A stretch of DNA of 64,000 nt, from NCBI GenBank assembly GCA_029916745.1, contig JARXWK010000003.1, forward strand, positions 62,001 through 126,000. The letters are read 5' to 3'. Numbering within the stretch: position 1 is the stretch's first letter; each line of letters begins with the position of its first letter. The position numbers and the translations under genes are program-made. This DNA is from Dysgonomonadaceae bacterium PH5-43. GTDB taxonomy: Bacteria; Bacteroidota; Bacteroidia; Bacteroidales; Azobacteroidaceae. The notes beneath the pieces are model-generated. The model did no database searches, was not told the DNA's origin, and worked only from the letters and a program-made list of their open reading frames with translations. This document shows positions 37,001-46,763 of this stretch, one piece after another.

Positions 37001-40000
37001 CTCCGGGAATGAATTGTATACCGAAACTTACGATGATGACGCCAAAGCCTACGCCCGTTCTTATGGCGGTGGATTTTACGGTCGATTGGGTGGTAGTGTT
37101 GTTGCTAATCGCATGGAGGTTAGAGGCAATTATATTAAAGCCAACAGCAATGAAAGCACTAATGATAACGAAGCCAATGCCAATGCCTTTGGAGCCGGGA
37201 TATTCGTATCCAGACCCGACGGAGGAAATGGTTCGTTTAAGCTGTATAATTCACTGATTGCACAAAACGAAGCGGTAGCTCGTGTGCAGAGTTCATCGGG
37301 AACAAGCGGTGGAACCCATTATACCAGAGCCAACGGAGGTGCTATTTATTTTGACGATGTAAAGGCTGAATTAATTAACCTAACTATAGCGGATAACCTA
37401 TTAAAAACCTCACCAGCGAAAGAAGAAGTTCCTGTTTTTGGAAAAGACGTCAGAGTTTATAAAGACGGTGCTGGATTTTATATAGAAAAGAGTACGGTAA
37501 AGACTTACAATACGATCTTCTACAAGAACAAACGAGAGAAGGAGAAGCCGGAAGATGGATACGAGCGGGTAACTATCGCAGACGACAATGCGAAAACGAT
37601 CTCCATAGTCAATTGTTTGTATGATGAAGAGAAAATGAAGAAACAAGCCAAATCGTCTATTTATGGAATGGCTGAATTTGCAGGAGCTGATAATTACCGA
37701 CAAAAGTTAAGCTCTTTGGGAGTAGACAAAGGGGAAGACTTGCTGCCGAAGCAATACAGCGAATTCGACTTAGATGGAAAAGCGCGTGTGTTAGGTACAA
37801 TTGATATAGGAGCTTACGAAATATCAACTATGCCCGACAAATACGGCATTGTATATGTTAAGAAAGGAGGAACAGGCGACCGCTCAGGACGTAATTGGGA
37901 AAATGCTTGCCCCGAAGTGGCTATAGCATTAGACGAAGCTCGGTTGTTTGGAAATTCAGTGATAAAAGGAATTTGGGTAGCTGAAGGAACTTATATGCCG
38001 ATGTTCAAAGCGGCAGAGACTCGTTTCGATGAAAAAGATAATACATATACTGCTTCAACTACCGAACATCATAAATCGCTTGTACTTGCCGACAATGTGG
38101 AAGTGTACGGAGGATTTCCTGAAAATGCGAACAGTACAATACATGCACCTCAAGACTCTTCAGAGGGTGAGAAAATAAGAGCGTTGGATACAAGAGATAT
38201 TCCCAAATACGAAACCATATTAAGTGGTAAACTGGAAAATGGAACGGCTGTTTACCACGTAATGATTGCTCCGGGAACAACAGGTGCTATCTTAGATGGA
38301 TTTACCATTAGTGGCGGAGAAGCTACTGCAAGTAGCAGCCTGCAAATAAATGTATTCAATGGATCGACCCAATATAATATTCCCGACGATTCGGGTGCGG
38401 GTATTTATAGCCATTCAGCAGACTACGTATTCCGAAATCTTACGATAAAAAACAATGCTGCTCATAGGGGTTCTGGCATTTATGACTATACTACAACGGG
38501 AACGGCAACACGCATAGAAAACTGTAGTTTCTTGGATAACGAAACAACAGACAGTGGTGCACTTGATCACAATACAGGAACGTTGACTGTTTTAAATTGT
38601 GAGTTCAAAGGAAACAAAACAAATCAATACGGAAGTGCTATTTATAATAGAGGAACATCTACACTCAATGTTGTTAATACATTAGTAGCCGACAATGGAA
38701 GACTGAGTACGTCAACCGTGGACTGCTCTGCTGTTCATAATTTTGTGACTGCATCTACGCTTAACATAATCAATTCTACTATTGCAAATAATGAAGGATA
38801 TGGAATTTATCGAAGAGAATCAGGAACCATTAATGTATCCAATTCTATTGTTTGGAATAACACAAAAGGAAGTTATTCTGGTACAATCAATACAAACTAC
38901 TCCTTACTTGAAGGTGGCAACACTGATAATAATTGCCTAAACACAGACCCTCGTTTCGTAGATACTGCCGAAGGCGACTATTCTTTACGCACCATCAGTC
39001 CCGCCTGTGATGCAGGGAGTGATAATCGTTATAACACTACAAGCTATGGAAGTTTAGATATTATCGGCAACACCCGCTTCAACGGGACAATCGATATGGG
39101 AGCTTACGAGTTTACCGGCATTCAACCAGATGTCAACGGAGTGCTTTATATAAAGAAAGGCGGTAGCGGAAACCGCACTGGAAACAGTTGGGCGAATGCC
39201 TACCCGTTTTTGGCTCAGGCGATGTATAAAGCAAAAGTAGATCCTTATGCAACGGGTATAAAAGAGATCTGGGTAGCTGAAGGTATCTACCAACCTCTTA
39301 TTGATGTTATAGATCCAGAGAACTATTCCGCGCAAGACTATACATTCTATCTATCTCCTGAATTAGAAGTCTATGGTGGATTCTCCAAAGACGCAAACGA
39401 TAGAGATAATGCTCCCAATAAATACCTAACCAGAGAACAGGCTCTCTCTACTCGCGATTGGAGTAATTACGAAACCATTATGTCGGGCGAATATACACCG
39501 CTAAAAGGAGATGGAAGTAAGGTAAATGTTTACCACGTAGTAACAGGGGTAGATATTGAAATAGAAAACGAAGAAAACAGAAATCCTACACTCGATGGGT
39601 TTATCATTTTAGGAGGGATAGCTAATGGTCCTCAAAGCAACGAATACGACCGTGGTGCTGGTGTTTATCTGAAAAATTCATCGATAGAACTAAAAAACTT
39701 AGTGATTAGAGGAAACAAGTCAACGGGACGTGGAGCGGGTATATACTACTCTCCCGAATTATCATCAGATAACAAAGATAAAATTGGAATACTTATATTA
39801 AATAATGTACTTGTTGAGAATAATGTAACGGAAGACTCTTATCCTGGTGTTTATAGCGAAGGAGGATTCTTGAGAATTATTTATTCTAAGTTTATAAACA
39901 ACACCACAATAATAGAGAACCCTGTTGTAACTGGAGGAGAAGGAATATTTTATTCAGTTGGGACATACAATAATAAACCCCTATATTATTATGCTTCTAA

Positions 40001-43000
40001 ATATCCAAAAAATGCTTGGTTTACTACCCGACAATCATCTTATCCTCTAGATATAATCAACACATTGGTAGCAAAGAATACTCGTGGTATTTATGCCGAT
40101 ATGGGAAATGGGTACGATGTTTCTATTGCTTATATATTGAATACAACAATAGCAGATAATGAGAGATCCAGTATCAATGTATCTCCTGATACGGGAAATA
40201 AAATAAACGTAGTCAACTGTATTGTTCGAGATGGTAGCTCATCTGAAATCGACAATCTTTTTGCTAACCCAATCTTAACGACAATCACTTACAATATCCT
40301 TCCGGATTATATAACCGAACTTTCAGGAGAAGGAAACACCCAGGAAGATCCGATATTTGTTGATGCGGCTCAAGGCGATTACTCTTTAGCTAAAAATAGT
40401 CCGGCTATAAATACAGGGAGTAGCGATAAATACAATACTGCGGGTTCCTCTGTGGATAAAGACTGGGATTTATCAGGTAACGATCGCTTTTTCGGAGAAA
40501 GTATCGATAAGGGAGCTTACGAGTTTCAAGATCAGATTGCTCCCGATGATTTGGGCATTGTTTATGTTTGGGAAGGAAAAACAGGAAAAGGAACCAGTTG
40601 GGACGATGCTTACCCCAATCTATATACTCCTATTAAAAGAGCTCAGAATGATAAGCGTATAAAAGAAATTTGGGTAGCGTACGGAAATTACACAACTTCC
40701 GACATCAACTCTCCAATGAAGTTGGTGCAAGGAGTGAAAGTATATGGTGGATTCAAAGGAGTAGAAAGTAGTATCGATGAGCGTGTGTTTCCGATATCTG
40801 GAGAAGACATTAATAATCCAGTTTCGTACACAGCGGAAAATAGTTCAATGATTATTAGTGATACATCCAATGGAAATACCTATGTGATTGAAGCGGACGA
40901 TATTTATTGTAACCCATTGAATGAGGTGGCGAATGTTGTCTTAGACGGCTTCGCATTTAAAGCAGAAAGAAGATTAATTAGCAATACAAATGCCGATTAT
41001 ACAATTCGTAACGCTTATTTTGTGGAGAATGACACCCATCATCTAATCTCTAATACTGAAGGTTCTGATTTTGTAATGGAAAATGTTTTGTTCAAGGGAA
41101 ACAAAATCACAGATCCCTTAATAAAGAATGAAAAATCTACTTTAAGTATTAGCCAATCGCTGATTAGAACAACTGAAAGCAACGTGGGTGCAGGATTCGG
41201 TCCTATTATCATCGTCAAAAATACAGGAACAGCTACAGAGCCAGCTTCGTTGTTTATGCAAAATTCGCTCATAGTAAAGAATGACAATGTTTTTGCTGCT
41301 GAAAATACGGCTTTGATTTGGAACAATGAGTATGTGGACTTTACCTTGATAAACACCACAATAGCTAATACTCATAAAGATTATCCTCCGATAAAAGGCG
41401 GTAATAACGGAAAAATTTATAACTCCATTATTGTTGATTATGGCGGAGATGCTTCTTGGGTTCAGGCTTGGGATATTCAATACAGCCATATAGATAAATT
41501 AGATTTATCCGGAAACCATAAAAATAAAGGAAATAGCAATGCTAATCCGATGCTCAATGCCGATTACTCATTAAACAGGCTGAGTTATTTAATCAATACA
41601 GGGAAGAACGATTTATACAAAGGCGATTTAATTTCGGCAATAGATGTTGTAGGTAATTCCCGATTGATAGATAAAACGATTGACATAGGTGCATTAGAAA
41701 ACACAATGGAATTTGAGCCAACTCCAGATGGAATTGTTTATGTATGGGAAGGAAAAACAGGTAAAGGTACCAGTTGGGAGGATGCTTATCCTAATTTGGC
41801 GGATGCTTTGCACAAAGCAAGAACCGATTCTCGTATCAAACAAATTTGGGTAGCTACGGGAACTTACAGACCTGAATACCAAGCCTACGACTCGTATAAT
41901 GAAGACCATAGTGACCGGGACGTTTCTTTTGTTATCCCGAATGGACTAAAACTTTACGGAGGTTTTGTCGGAATAGAGAGCGATATTGACCAGCGGTTTT
42001 TCTATGAAGCAAGTAAAACAGTGCTGAATGGAACTTTATCTGCCAACAAACAGGCTCATCATGTATTGATAGCTGCCGGACTGGATAACGTAACGATAGA
42101 TGGATTCACAGTTACAGGGGGACTTGCCAATGGAACAACTAATTATGAAACAAACAAAACTTCCGTTCCCAGCGAAAGTGGGGCAGGTATCTTTATAAAG
42201 GACGTAAGAGAAGTTTCCTTGAAAAATATGAATTTCTATGCCAATGAAAGTTCAACAAGCGGCGGAGCCAATATTTACGTAGAGAATAGCTCTTTATTCA
42301 AGCTATACAACTCTCGGGTGCACGATTCCGAATCGATTGTTAAAGGTGCTGGTTTGTATGCCAAAGAATCGAATGTGGATATAGTGAACAGTCTTTTCTA
42401 CAAGTTTTCTATGGATGCTGGCATACGTATTGCGAAGGGTGCTGCGATTAATTTTGAGGCAAGCAACAATAATAGTTGCAATCTAAATATAATTAATTCA
42501 ACGATTACTGATTGTAAACCTGCACAAACGGGTTATGATAAGCTTTACCCAGTCTTGTTTATAAATGCAAATTCAAACAGCAAAGTAAATATACACAACA
42601 GTATAATAGATGCTTACATAGGAGGACCACGCGAAGTAGCAAGTAATAGTAATGCTAGTTTGAGCTTAAAAAACACAGCGTTTAAAGAAATCACCACTAC
42701 TGAAACACAAGTTCCTACTCTAAGCGCTGAGATTGATAATTCGTATCAAAATGGTTTTGGCACTCTAAAAGAAGATTATCATTACCCAGACCTTAAAAAC
42801 AAAGGAAATAATGACTTGTACTCCACGTCGTTCGGTTCGCTGACCGAAGATTTAGGCTTGGACTATTACCCTCGTTGGGATGACAAAACCATCGACTTAG
42901 GTCCTTTCGAAGAGCAAAATCAAATCAGACCCGATGACGATGGTATTATATATGTTTGGGAAGGCAAAACAGGAAAAGGTACCAGTTGGGAAGATGCTTA

Positions 43001-45869
43001 TCCTAACTTAGCCGATCCTTTATTGAAGGCGAAAACGAATAAGCGGATCAAACAAATTTGGGTAGCTGAGGGAACTTACCATCCAATGCATAATCCAGGG
43101 GTTTCCTCCGGAAACTCATATAAATCTTTTGTCATGGTAGAAGGCGTAGATGTGTATGGTGGATTTGCAGGAACGGAAACCAGCATAGACGAGCGTGTAT
43201 TAGGCGAATACGAATCTGTATTAAGTGGTTTGGACGAAAACAAAACAGAGGTACATCATATAATGATTGCACCTAATATACCTGACGAGGCGAAGGTTGT
43301 ATTGGATGGATTTACCTTTGCAGGAGGCAAAAACACAGCAAGCTCTGGAGGGTATAGTTTAGACGGAGTAATGATTTACAACCATAAAGGTGTCGCTATC
43401 TACAATGAAAATGCAACGCTCGAAATCAAGAATATTACGATCAAGAATAATTCAGCTGGGGGAAGTCTTATCTATAGCAAAGACTCAGATATGCTTTTAA
43501 GCAACTCGATTATAACAAACAATACGAATTCGGATAAAGGGATTATTGATTTGAACGGAGGTAGTTTAAAGGCAGCGAATGTATTGATTGCCGATAATGA
43601 AGCTGCTTTGATTGCTTATGTTGAGGCTAATTCTGTTGCTTATCTTACCAATTTCACAATTGCGAATAATACTATAAGTAATGATAAGACCGTAATAATT
43701 AAACTTCTTCCCGATATTACTTCTTGCGAAATCTATAATTCCATAGTTTATGGTAACACAATAGATTTATTGAAAGATGATATTGTTTCTGGGAACTGCT
43801 TAATCGGAGTAAATCCTGTATTTGCAGCAGGCACTTATATACCGGGACGAACCAGCCCAGCTATAGATATGGGTAATGACTCCTATTACGATGATGATAT
43901 TTATGGAATGCTTGATCTTGCAGGAAAAGAACGTTTCCAATCTGCTAAAATAGATATGGGAGCTTACGAATCGATATACACTCCAGTGCTTGTGTGGAAC
44001 GGATCGGCAGCAGACAATGACTGGAACAATGAGAAGAACTGGACTCCCAATGCGATACCTATGGAGTATACGGTCGTATATATTCCGGGAAATGTGACGC
44101 ATTATCCAATTCTTAAAGAAGACGTATTGAATGTTTGCTACAATATTTACTTTTTGTTTGGTTCGGAAGTAAGACGCCCCGACTTGTTGTTGTACAAAAA
44201 TGCGTACGTGCAGTTGAATATGGGTTTGGGAGATCCAAGCTCTCCACAAACAACCAGCGATGATTATAACGAACATTTAGCATTTTCAGCCAAAAATTCG
44301 GCAGAACCTTTAGACCGCCAACGTTGGTATATGCTTTCCATGCCGATAGAAGGTGTAGTAACAGGAGACTTGATTTTTGGAGGTCACCCCAATGTATTCT
44401 TCCGTAAGTTCAGCACTGCCGAAGATGCCGATGCTGGATTTATGAGAGGAAGCTGGACCAACTATTTCAAAACCAACGCCGAGCCTTTAGCTCCAGGCGA
44501 GGGATTTGTATATTGGATGAATGGATATAAAGGTACTCCTTATTATAAAGAGTCGGATAGTCATAGTTCTATGCACTATGGGGTTCATAAAGAAAGCGAC
44601 CCTAACTACGGACTGAAAGAGGTGAATGGAATTATTGAGTTACCGTTTGTGGAAAACGAAGCAACAAGCCATGCTCATCGTTTGCATAAGTACGACAAAG
44701 AAACATACACCAGTACTTTTTCTCGTTTTTATACAGACGGAGACAACTTAGCTATGGCATTTACTCAGCAAGATGTAGTGGTACGTTCACCTAAAGTGAA
44801 CCGAATTATTACAACTTCTGCTGTAACTTCAGCTGTAAGCTTCGCTGAAAAAGATCCTATTGCTTTGGTCGGAAATCCTTATATGTCGACTATTGATTTT
44901 ACGGCTTTAGCGAATGCTAATGCTTACAAAATAAAGGGTGCTTACCATATATGGACAGGAAAAGGCTTCACAACCTATACCAAAGAGGGTGTTTCGGGTG
45001 CTATCGAAGAAACAACAAAAACTACAGATCAATACATTGCTCCTATGCAATCGTTTCTTGTAGAACGAGCCGAAGAGAATATCACGACTGCCGACATCAC
45101 CTTTACGATTGCCGATATTACTCCTAATGATGGTAATAGCACAACATTACGATCAGCAAATCAGGCTAAAAACAAGATAGAACTGATAGCTCGCAACCAA
45201 TATGGAGCAGTTCAAACTTACATTGCACTGAGAGAAGACGGTTCGGAACAATTCGGTCGACTCGACTCACGTAAAATCCTTATGGGTATCGGGTCTATGC
45301 CTGAAGTTTATTCCTTAAAAGAATCCATATTAGGTGAACGCGTAGCTATCGGAGGAAATCATATAAATTCCAATCAGGCGTTGGTGCCTTTAGGTTTGGC
45401 AACTTCAACGGCTGGAGAAATGAGTTTCACGCTGAAAGGAATGAATGCGTGCAACGCTAAAGTGATGCTTTTCGACACAGAAACGAACACCGAAATAGAT
45501 ATTACTGGAATGGAAAGCTTTGAATACAACTTCAATTACACGCCACCTATTCAAAATGATGTAGTCGGAGCAAACAACAGCCGATTCTACCTGAATATCA
45601 GCAAACCAAATGGAGATGTAAATATAGACGATGTATCCGAATCGAATGTTTATGTCTATAGCGAGAAAGGAAACCTTTATGTGGTATCATCGCCCAGTAA
45701 TCCTATCCACGAATGCTCTGTTTATGATGTACGGGGAAGCATACTATATATCGAAAAAAATATTGATTCGGCACATTACCAAACACAACTGCACTTTCAG
45801 GACGAAGTGGTAATTGTTCGAGTTGTTACTCAAAAAGGAGTAAAGAATACTAAACTTTTAATACAATAA
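34002..45869 (+). CDS. Giant modular beta-helix surface protein (3955 aa)
   Basis: Signal peptide at residues 1-28. Six parallel beta-helix modules follow, each opening with G(I/V)(V/L/I)YV, GTSW and IWVA-GTY-type phrases near residues 37, 1278, 1708, 2181, 2573 and 2977, and closing with a phrase such as IDMGAYE. They are full of Pmp/pectate-lyase-like steps (GAGIY, GGGVYAS, NNTI). Modules 4-6 are nearly identical at their starts (VYVWEGKTGKGTSW). Near residue 3328 begins the module shared with the 1138-aa protein (VWNGSAADNDWNNEKNW, YIPGNVTHYPIL). The last 75 residues (ECSVYDVRGSILYIE, VIVRVVTQKGVKNTKLLIQ) are a T9SS type A-like sorting domain. It is probably an adhesin or glycan-binding protein. 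Confidence 0.85.
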   Translation: MKRQLHIVYARLAMLAISLFVAANISAQTTITPNNGIVYVKPSGTGNGSSWANAANLVDALKEAEIASQIQEIRVAAGTYYAGAGGSNGWNTFYIPPGITIAGGYPGADENETPDPVTNKTILSGKDKDGGKSKAQHVLTVINTIEGSTTTIKGFHIQDGLASGGTSTITVEKHILNNNLGAGVYAYTEGAAHIVFEDNTIKDNLINITEKYDKPIEELNHETLYGEEVYEQMLIKGITKVSIMALEAALGTIGCAGPCATVVTFIPEKLIENGLGMLFSVDAVHAFLEDVYDSKLEIYTLAPSILVSGAGIYANGNIILKNNNITNNKINAQVHTKLKNDKSNLVRGAYAFMTSPIVYGAGAGIYATGDITLEGNTITGNYLKADSKAEIDPSFKFEGVLEKTMFISNPMAITYGGGVYASGTVRAYNNEINKNRIDGRIENHRNLSLQGAKLRTSFNLGGQAMSFGGGAYFSGDVALNKNNFNENTINPTSNDETGDLSFVYMSATSMAYGAGAMVEVNGERPPIIIENNNFNDNAFSKFKWNSSSSEKEIGIDGNGLKDVDGFLYAVNSGTGLAIENLYDLNKENETLDLASANAQISGNTFNGNNSKNTTDLKGGAIYLNNINANLTKNTISDNKVSVYNRVEYNTGGILGSVDLVKNMIIDIVPSYFRNKKAKEFIGANAEIKGGVIYNSNSLPNGTFTMNNCTISKNNFSNKTQSQLWEATARLQVDLYSSIYGGVYIKAPHVDVSNSRFTDNALTLNSAIDQRGHNFSYSKAMGAGIYIDHLDAEKAEHDAHYLSTNTSSVTGNRFENNTIDADVHIAGEGLVFNPSDDSNLEVDVYGAGLYQVQGGITLDRNQFSNNQLKLKASASGATHDGDNDVITKVYGAGAYLMNISGTNKIIQHNIFNGNNIDAEGNGDDWGTNSSDVVVQARGGGLNIDVVRGKAQFTGNNYSLNKIKVITMDDDTSKDTDANAFGGGLYLFTAKGIQVEMDNDVFSGNELYTETYDDDAKAYARSYGGGFYGRLGGSVVANRMEVRGNYIKANSNESTNDNEANANAFGAGIFVSRPDGGNGSFKLYNSLIAQNEAVARVQSSSGTSGGTHYTRANGGAIYFDDVKAELINLTIADNLLKTSPAKEEVPVFGKDVRVYKDGAGFYIEKSTVKTYNTIFYKNKREKEKPEDGYERVTIADDNAKTISIVNCLYDEEKMKKQAKSSIYGMAEFAGADNYRQKLSSLGVDKGEDLLPKQYSEFDLDGKARVLGTIDIGAYEISTMPDKYGIVYVKKGGTGDRSGRNWENACPEVAIALDEARLFGNSVIKGIWVAEGTYMPMFKAAETRFDEKDNTYTASTTEHHKSLVLADNVEVYGGFPENANSTIHAPQDSSEGEKIRALDTRDIPKYETILSGKLENGTAVYHVMIAPGTTGAILDGFTISGGEATASSSLQINVFNGSTQYNIPDDSGAGIYSHSADYVFRNLTIKNNAAHRGSGIYDYTTTGTATRIENCSFLDNETTDSGALDHNTGTLTVLNCEFKGNKTNQYGSAIYNRGTSTLNVVNTLVADNGRLSTSTVDCSAVHNFVTASTLNIINSTIANNEGYGIYRRESGTINVSNSIVWNNTKGSYSGTINTNYSLLEGGNTDNNCLNTDPRFVDTAEGDYSLRTISPACDAGSDNRYNTTSYGSLDIIGNTRFNGTIDMGAYEFTGIQPDVNGVLYIKKGGSGNRTGNSWANAYPFLAQAMYKAKVDPYATGIKEIWVAEGIYQPLIDVIDPENYSAQDYTFYLSPELEVYGGFSKDANDRDNAPNKYLTREQALSTRDWSNYETIMSGEYTPLKGDGSKVNVYHVVTGVDIEIENEENRNPTLDGFIILGGIANGPQSNEYDRGAGVYLKNSSIELKNLVIRGNKSTGRGAGIYYSPELSSDNKDKIGILILNNVLVENNVTEDSYPGVYSEGGFLRIIYSKFINNTTIIENPVVTGGEGIFYSVGTYNNKPLYYYASKYPKNAWFTTRQSSYPLDIINTLVAKNTRGIYADMGNGYDVSIAYILNTTIADNERSSINVSPDTGNKINVVNCIVRDGSSSEIDNLFANPILTTITYNILPDYITELSGEGNTQEDPIFVDAAQGDYSLAKNSPAINTGSSDKYNTAGSSVDKDWDLSGNDRFFGESIDKGAYEFQDQIAPDDLGIVYVWEGKTGKGTSWDDAYPNLYTPIKRAQNDKRIKEIWVAYGNYTTSDINSPMKLVQGVKVYGGFKGVESSIDERVFPISGEDINNPVSYTAENSSMIISDTSNGNTYVIEADDIYCNPLNEVANVVLDGFAFKAERRLISNTNADYTIRNAYFVENDTHHLISNTEGSDFVMENVLFKGNKITDPLIKNEKSTLSISQSLIRTTESNVGAGFGPIIIVKNTGTATEPASLFMQNSLIVKNDNVFAAENTALIWNNEYVDFTLINTTIANTHKDYPPIKGGNNGKIYNSIIVDYGGDASWVQAWDIQYSHIDKLDLSGNHKNKGNSNANPMLNADYSLNRLSYLINTGKNDLYKGDLISAIDVVGNSRLIDKTIDIGALENTMEFEPTPDGIVYVWEGKTGKGTSWEDAYPNLADALHKARTDSRIKQIWVATGTYRPEYQAYDSYNEDHSDRDVSFVIPNGLKLYGGFVGIESDIDQRFFYEASKTVLNGTLSANKQAHHVLIAAGLDNVTIDGFTVTGGLANGTTNYETNKTSVPSESGAGIFIKDVREVSLKNMNFYANESSTSGGANIYVENSSLFKLYNSRVHDSESIVKGAGLYAKESNVDIVNSLFYKFSMDAGIRIAKGAAINFEASNNNSCNLNIINSTITDCKPAQTGYDKLYPVLFINANSNSKVNIHNSIIDAYIGGPREVASNSNASLSLKNTAFKEITTTETQVPTLSAEIDNSYQNGFGTLKEDYHYPDLKNKGNNDLYSTSFGSLTEDLGLDYYPRWDDKTIDLGPFEEQNQIRPDDDGIIYVWEGKTGKGTSWEDAYPNLADPLLKAKTNKRIKQIWVAEGTYHPMHNPGVSSGNSYKSFVMVEGVDVYGGFAGTETSIDERVLGEYESVLSGLDENKTEVHHIMIAPNIPDEAKVVLDGFTFAGGKNTASSGGYSLDGVMIYNHKGVAIYNENATLEIKNITIKNNSAGGSLIYSKDSDMLLSNSIITNNTNSDKGIIDLNGGSLKAANVLIADNEAALIAYVEANSVAYLTNFTIANNTISNDKTVIIKLLPDITSCEIYNSIVYGNTIDLLKDDIVSGNCLIGVNPVFAAGTYIPGRTSPAIDMGNDSYYDDDIYGMLDLAGKERFQSAKIDMGAYESIYTPVLVWNGSAADNDWNNEKNWTPNAIPMEYTVVYIPGNVTHYPILKEDVLNVCYNIYFLFGSEVRRPDLLLYKNAYVQLNMGLGDPSSPQTTSDDYNEHLAFSAKNSAEPLDRQRWYMLSMPIEGVVTGDLIFGGHPNVFFRKFSTAEDADAGFMRGSWTNYFKTNAEPLAPGEGFVYWMNGYKGTPYYKESDSHSSMHYGVHKESDPNYGLKEVNGIIELPFVENEATSHAHRLHKYDKETYTSTFSRFYTDGDNLAMAFTQQDVVVRSPKVNRIITTSAVTSAVSFAEKDPIALVGNPYMSTIDFTALANANAYKIKGAYHIWTGKGFTTYTKEGVSGAIEETTKTTDQYIAPMQSFLVERAEENITTADITFTIADITPNDGNSTTLRSANQAKNKIELIARNQYGAVQTYIALREDGSEQFGRLDSRKILMGIGSMPEVYSLKESILGERVAIGGNHINSNQALVPLGLATSTAGEMSFTLKGMNACNAKVMLFDTETNTEIDITGMESFEYNFNYTPPIQNDVVGANNSRFYLNISKPNGDVNIDDVSESNVYVYSEKGNLYVVSSPSNPIHECSVYDVRGSILYIEKNIDSAHYQTQLHFQDEVVIVRVVTQKGVKNTKLLIQ

Positions 45870-45884
45870 CGAGATTACAAAAAA

Positions 45885-45930
45885 GGTATGGGTTGATAAC
45901 TTAGCCCAAAGCAATGTTGACACCCATACC
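45885..45930 (+). other. Hairpin between the giant gene and its small partner
   Basis: GGTATGGGT (45885-45893) and ACCCATACC (45922-45930) are exact inverses around a 28-nt loop. There is no U run, so it is more likely a processing or stability element than a terminator; both genes may share a transcript. Confidence 0.4.
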
Positions 45931-45969
45931 AATTACACTCTGACATTAATCACAAATAACGACATAACA

Positions 45970-46344
45970 ATGAAGCTATTATTCTTTTTAATAATTATAT
46001 CTGCAAATATCTTTTCTACAAAAGCTTTTACTCCTGGTATGCAATACGGCGAATATTCTACCGACCATAATAAAAGTAAAGCTATGAATAGCAACTCCTC
46101 TTTTTCCATAATGGAGAACTACAATTTTTCTTCATCAGAACCAAGTAATACATTCTCTTTAGCAGAACAATCTTTAGACTATAGCTTTCACGGAATATAT
46201 AGCACAAGCGACGACCCTAATAATACGGAGAGTGGCGGATCAGCAGATCCTGTCCCCATTGACGATGCTATACTTTTTATGATCTTATTGGCAACTTCTT
46301 ATTCTTTAGTTCTCCGACACAAGTTGAAATTAAATAAGCAATAG
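45970..46344 (+). CDS. Small signal-peptide/single-TM protein paired with the giant protein
   Basis: 124 aa. Signal MKLLFFLIIISANIFSTKA, then a Ser/Asn-rich extracytoplasmic region, a short GGSADPVPI segment, one TM helix (ILFMILLATSYSLVL) and a basic tail (RHKLKLNKQ). The layout and the GG-DP-PI-TM-basic end mirror the 109-aa protein at 30792. It begins 100 bp after the giant gene in the same direction. Function unknown; a membrane partner of the surface protein or a sorting-signal-bearing small protein are both possible. Confidence 0.65.
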   Translation: MKLLFFLIIISANIFSTKAFTPGMQYGEYSTDHNKSKAMNSNSSFSIMENYNFSSSEPSNTFSLAEQSLDYSFHGIYSTSDDPNNTESGGSADPVPIDDAILFMILLATSYSLVLRHKLKLNKQ

Positions 46345-46389
46345 CTGAAGAAGTCTCGGTTTGCATATTGCATTTTTATTGCAAACAAT

Positions 46390-46420
46390 AAAAAAAGGAC
46401 TTACAACTTCTTGTAAATCC
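46390..46420 (-). terminator. Terminator of tRNA-Pro
   Basis: On the minus strand GGATTTACAA and TTGTAAGTCC pair around GAAG (46420 to 46397), followed by seven T. Confidence 0.75.
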
Positions 46421-46433
46421 TTGATACTCAGTG

Positions 46434-46507
46434 TCGGGATGACAGGATTTGAACCTGCGACCACACGCCCCCCAGACGCGTACTCTACCGGGCTGAGCTA
46501 CATCCCG
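46434..46507 (-). tRNA. tRNA-Pro (anticodon GGG)
   Basis: 74 nt on the minus strand. Acceptor CGGGATG/CATCCCG, D arm GCTC/GAGT, anticodon arm CGCGT/GCGTG with loop CTGGGGG (anticodon GGG, reading CCC and CCU), T arm GCAGG TTCAAAT CCTGT, discriminator A. The CCA end is not encoded. A good terminator follows it. Confidence 0.95.
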
Positions 46508-46611
46508 TAATATTTTCGGGTGCAAAGGTAAAACTTCTTTTCTTAATATGCAAGAGATAAATATTGTTAGAAACTATTCAGACATTCGATTAATTTATTG
46601 AATTATTGAAA

Positions 46612-46763
46612 CTATCCCCGTAGGCAACGCTTCGCTCGCCGTACGGCTATGGGAGTTCTACTTAGGTAGCCCTAACTTTTATCTTTTAGTTTTTAACTAC
46701 GAGTTTGCTCGTTTGTCGCTTCGCGCCAGTTCTTAGTTCTTCACTCTTAGTTCTTAGTTCTAA
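46612..46763 (-). repeat. Element U, third copy, inverted
   Basis: The 41-bp block at 46612-46652 is identical, in reverse, to those at 15233 and 15384. It is followed by the same A-rich tract and by a hairpin ACGAG/CTCGT in place of GCGAG/CTCGC in the copy at 15.3 kb, a paired change. The TTACCC/GGGTAA hairpin is here CTAC/GTAG, again still paired. Confidence 0.85.
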
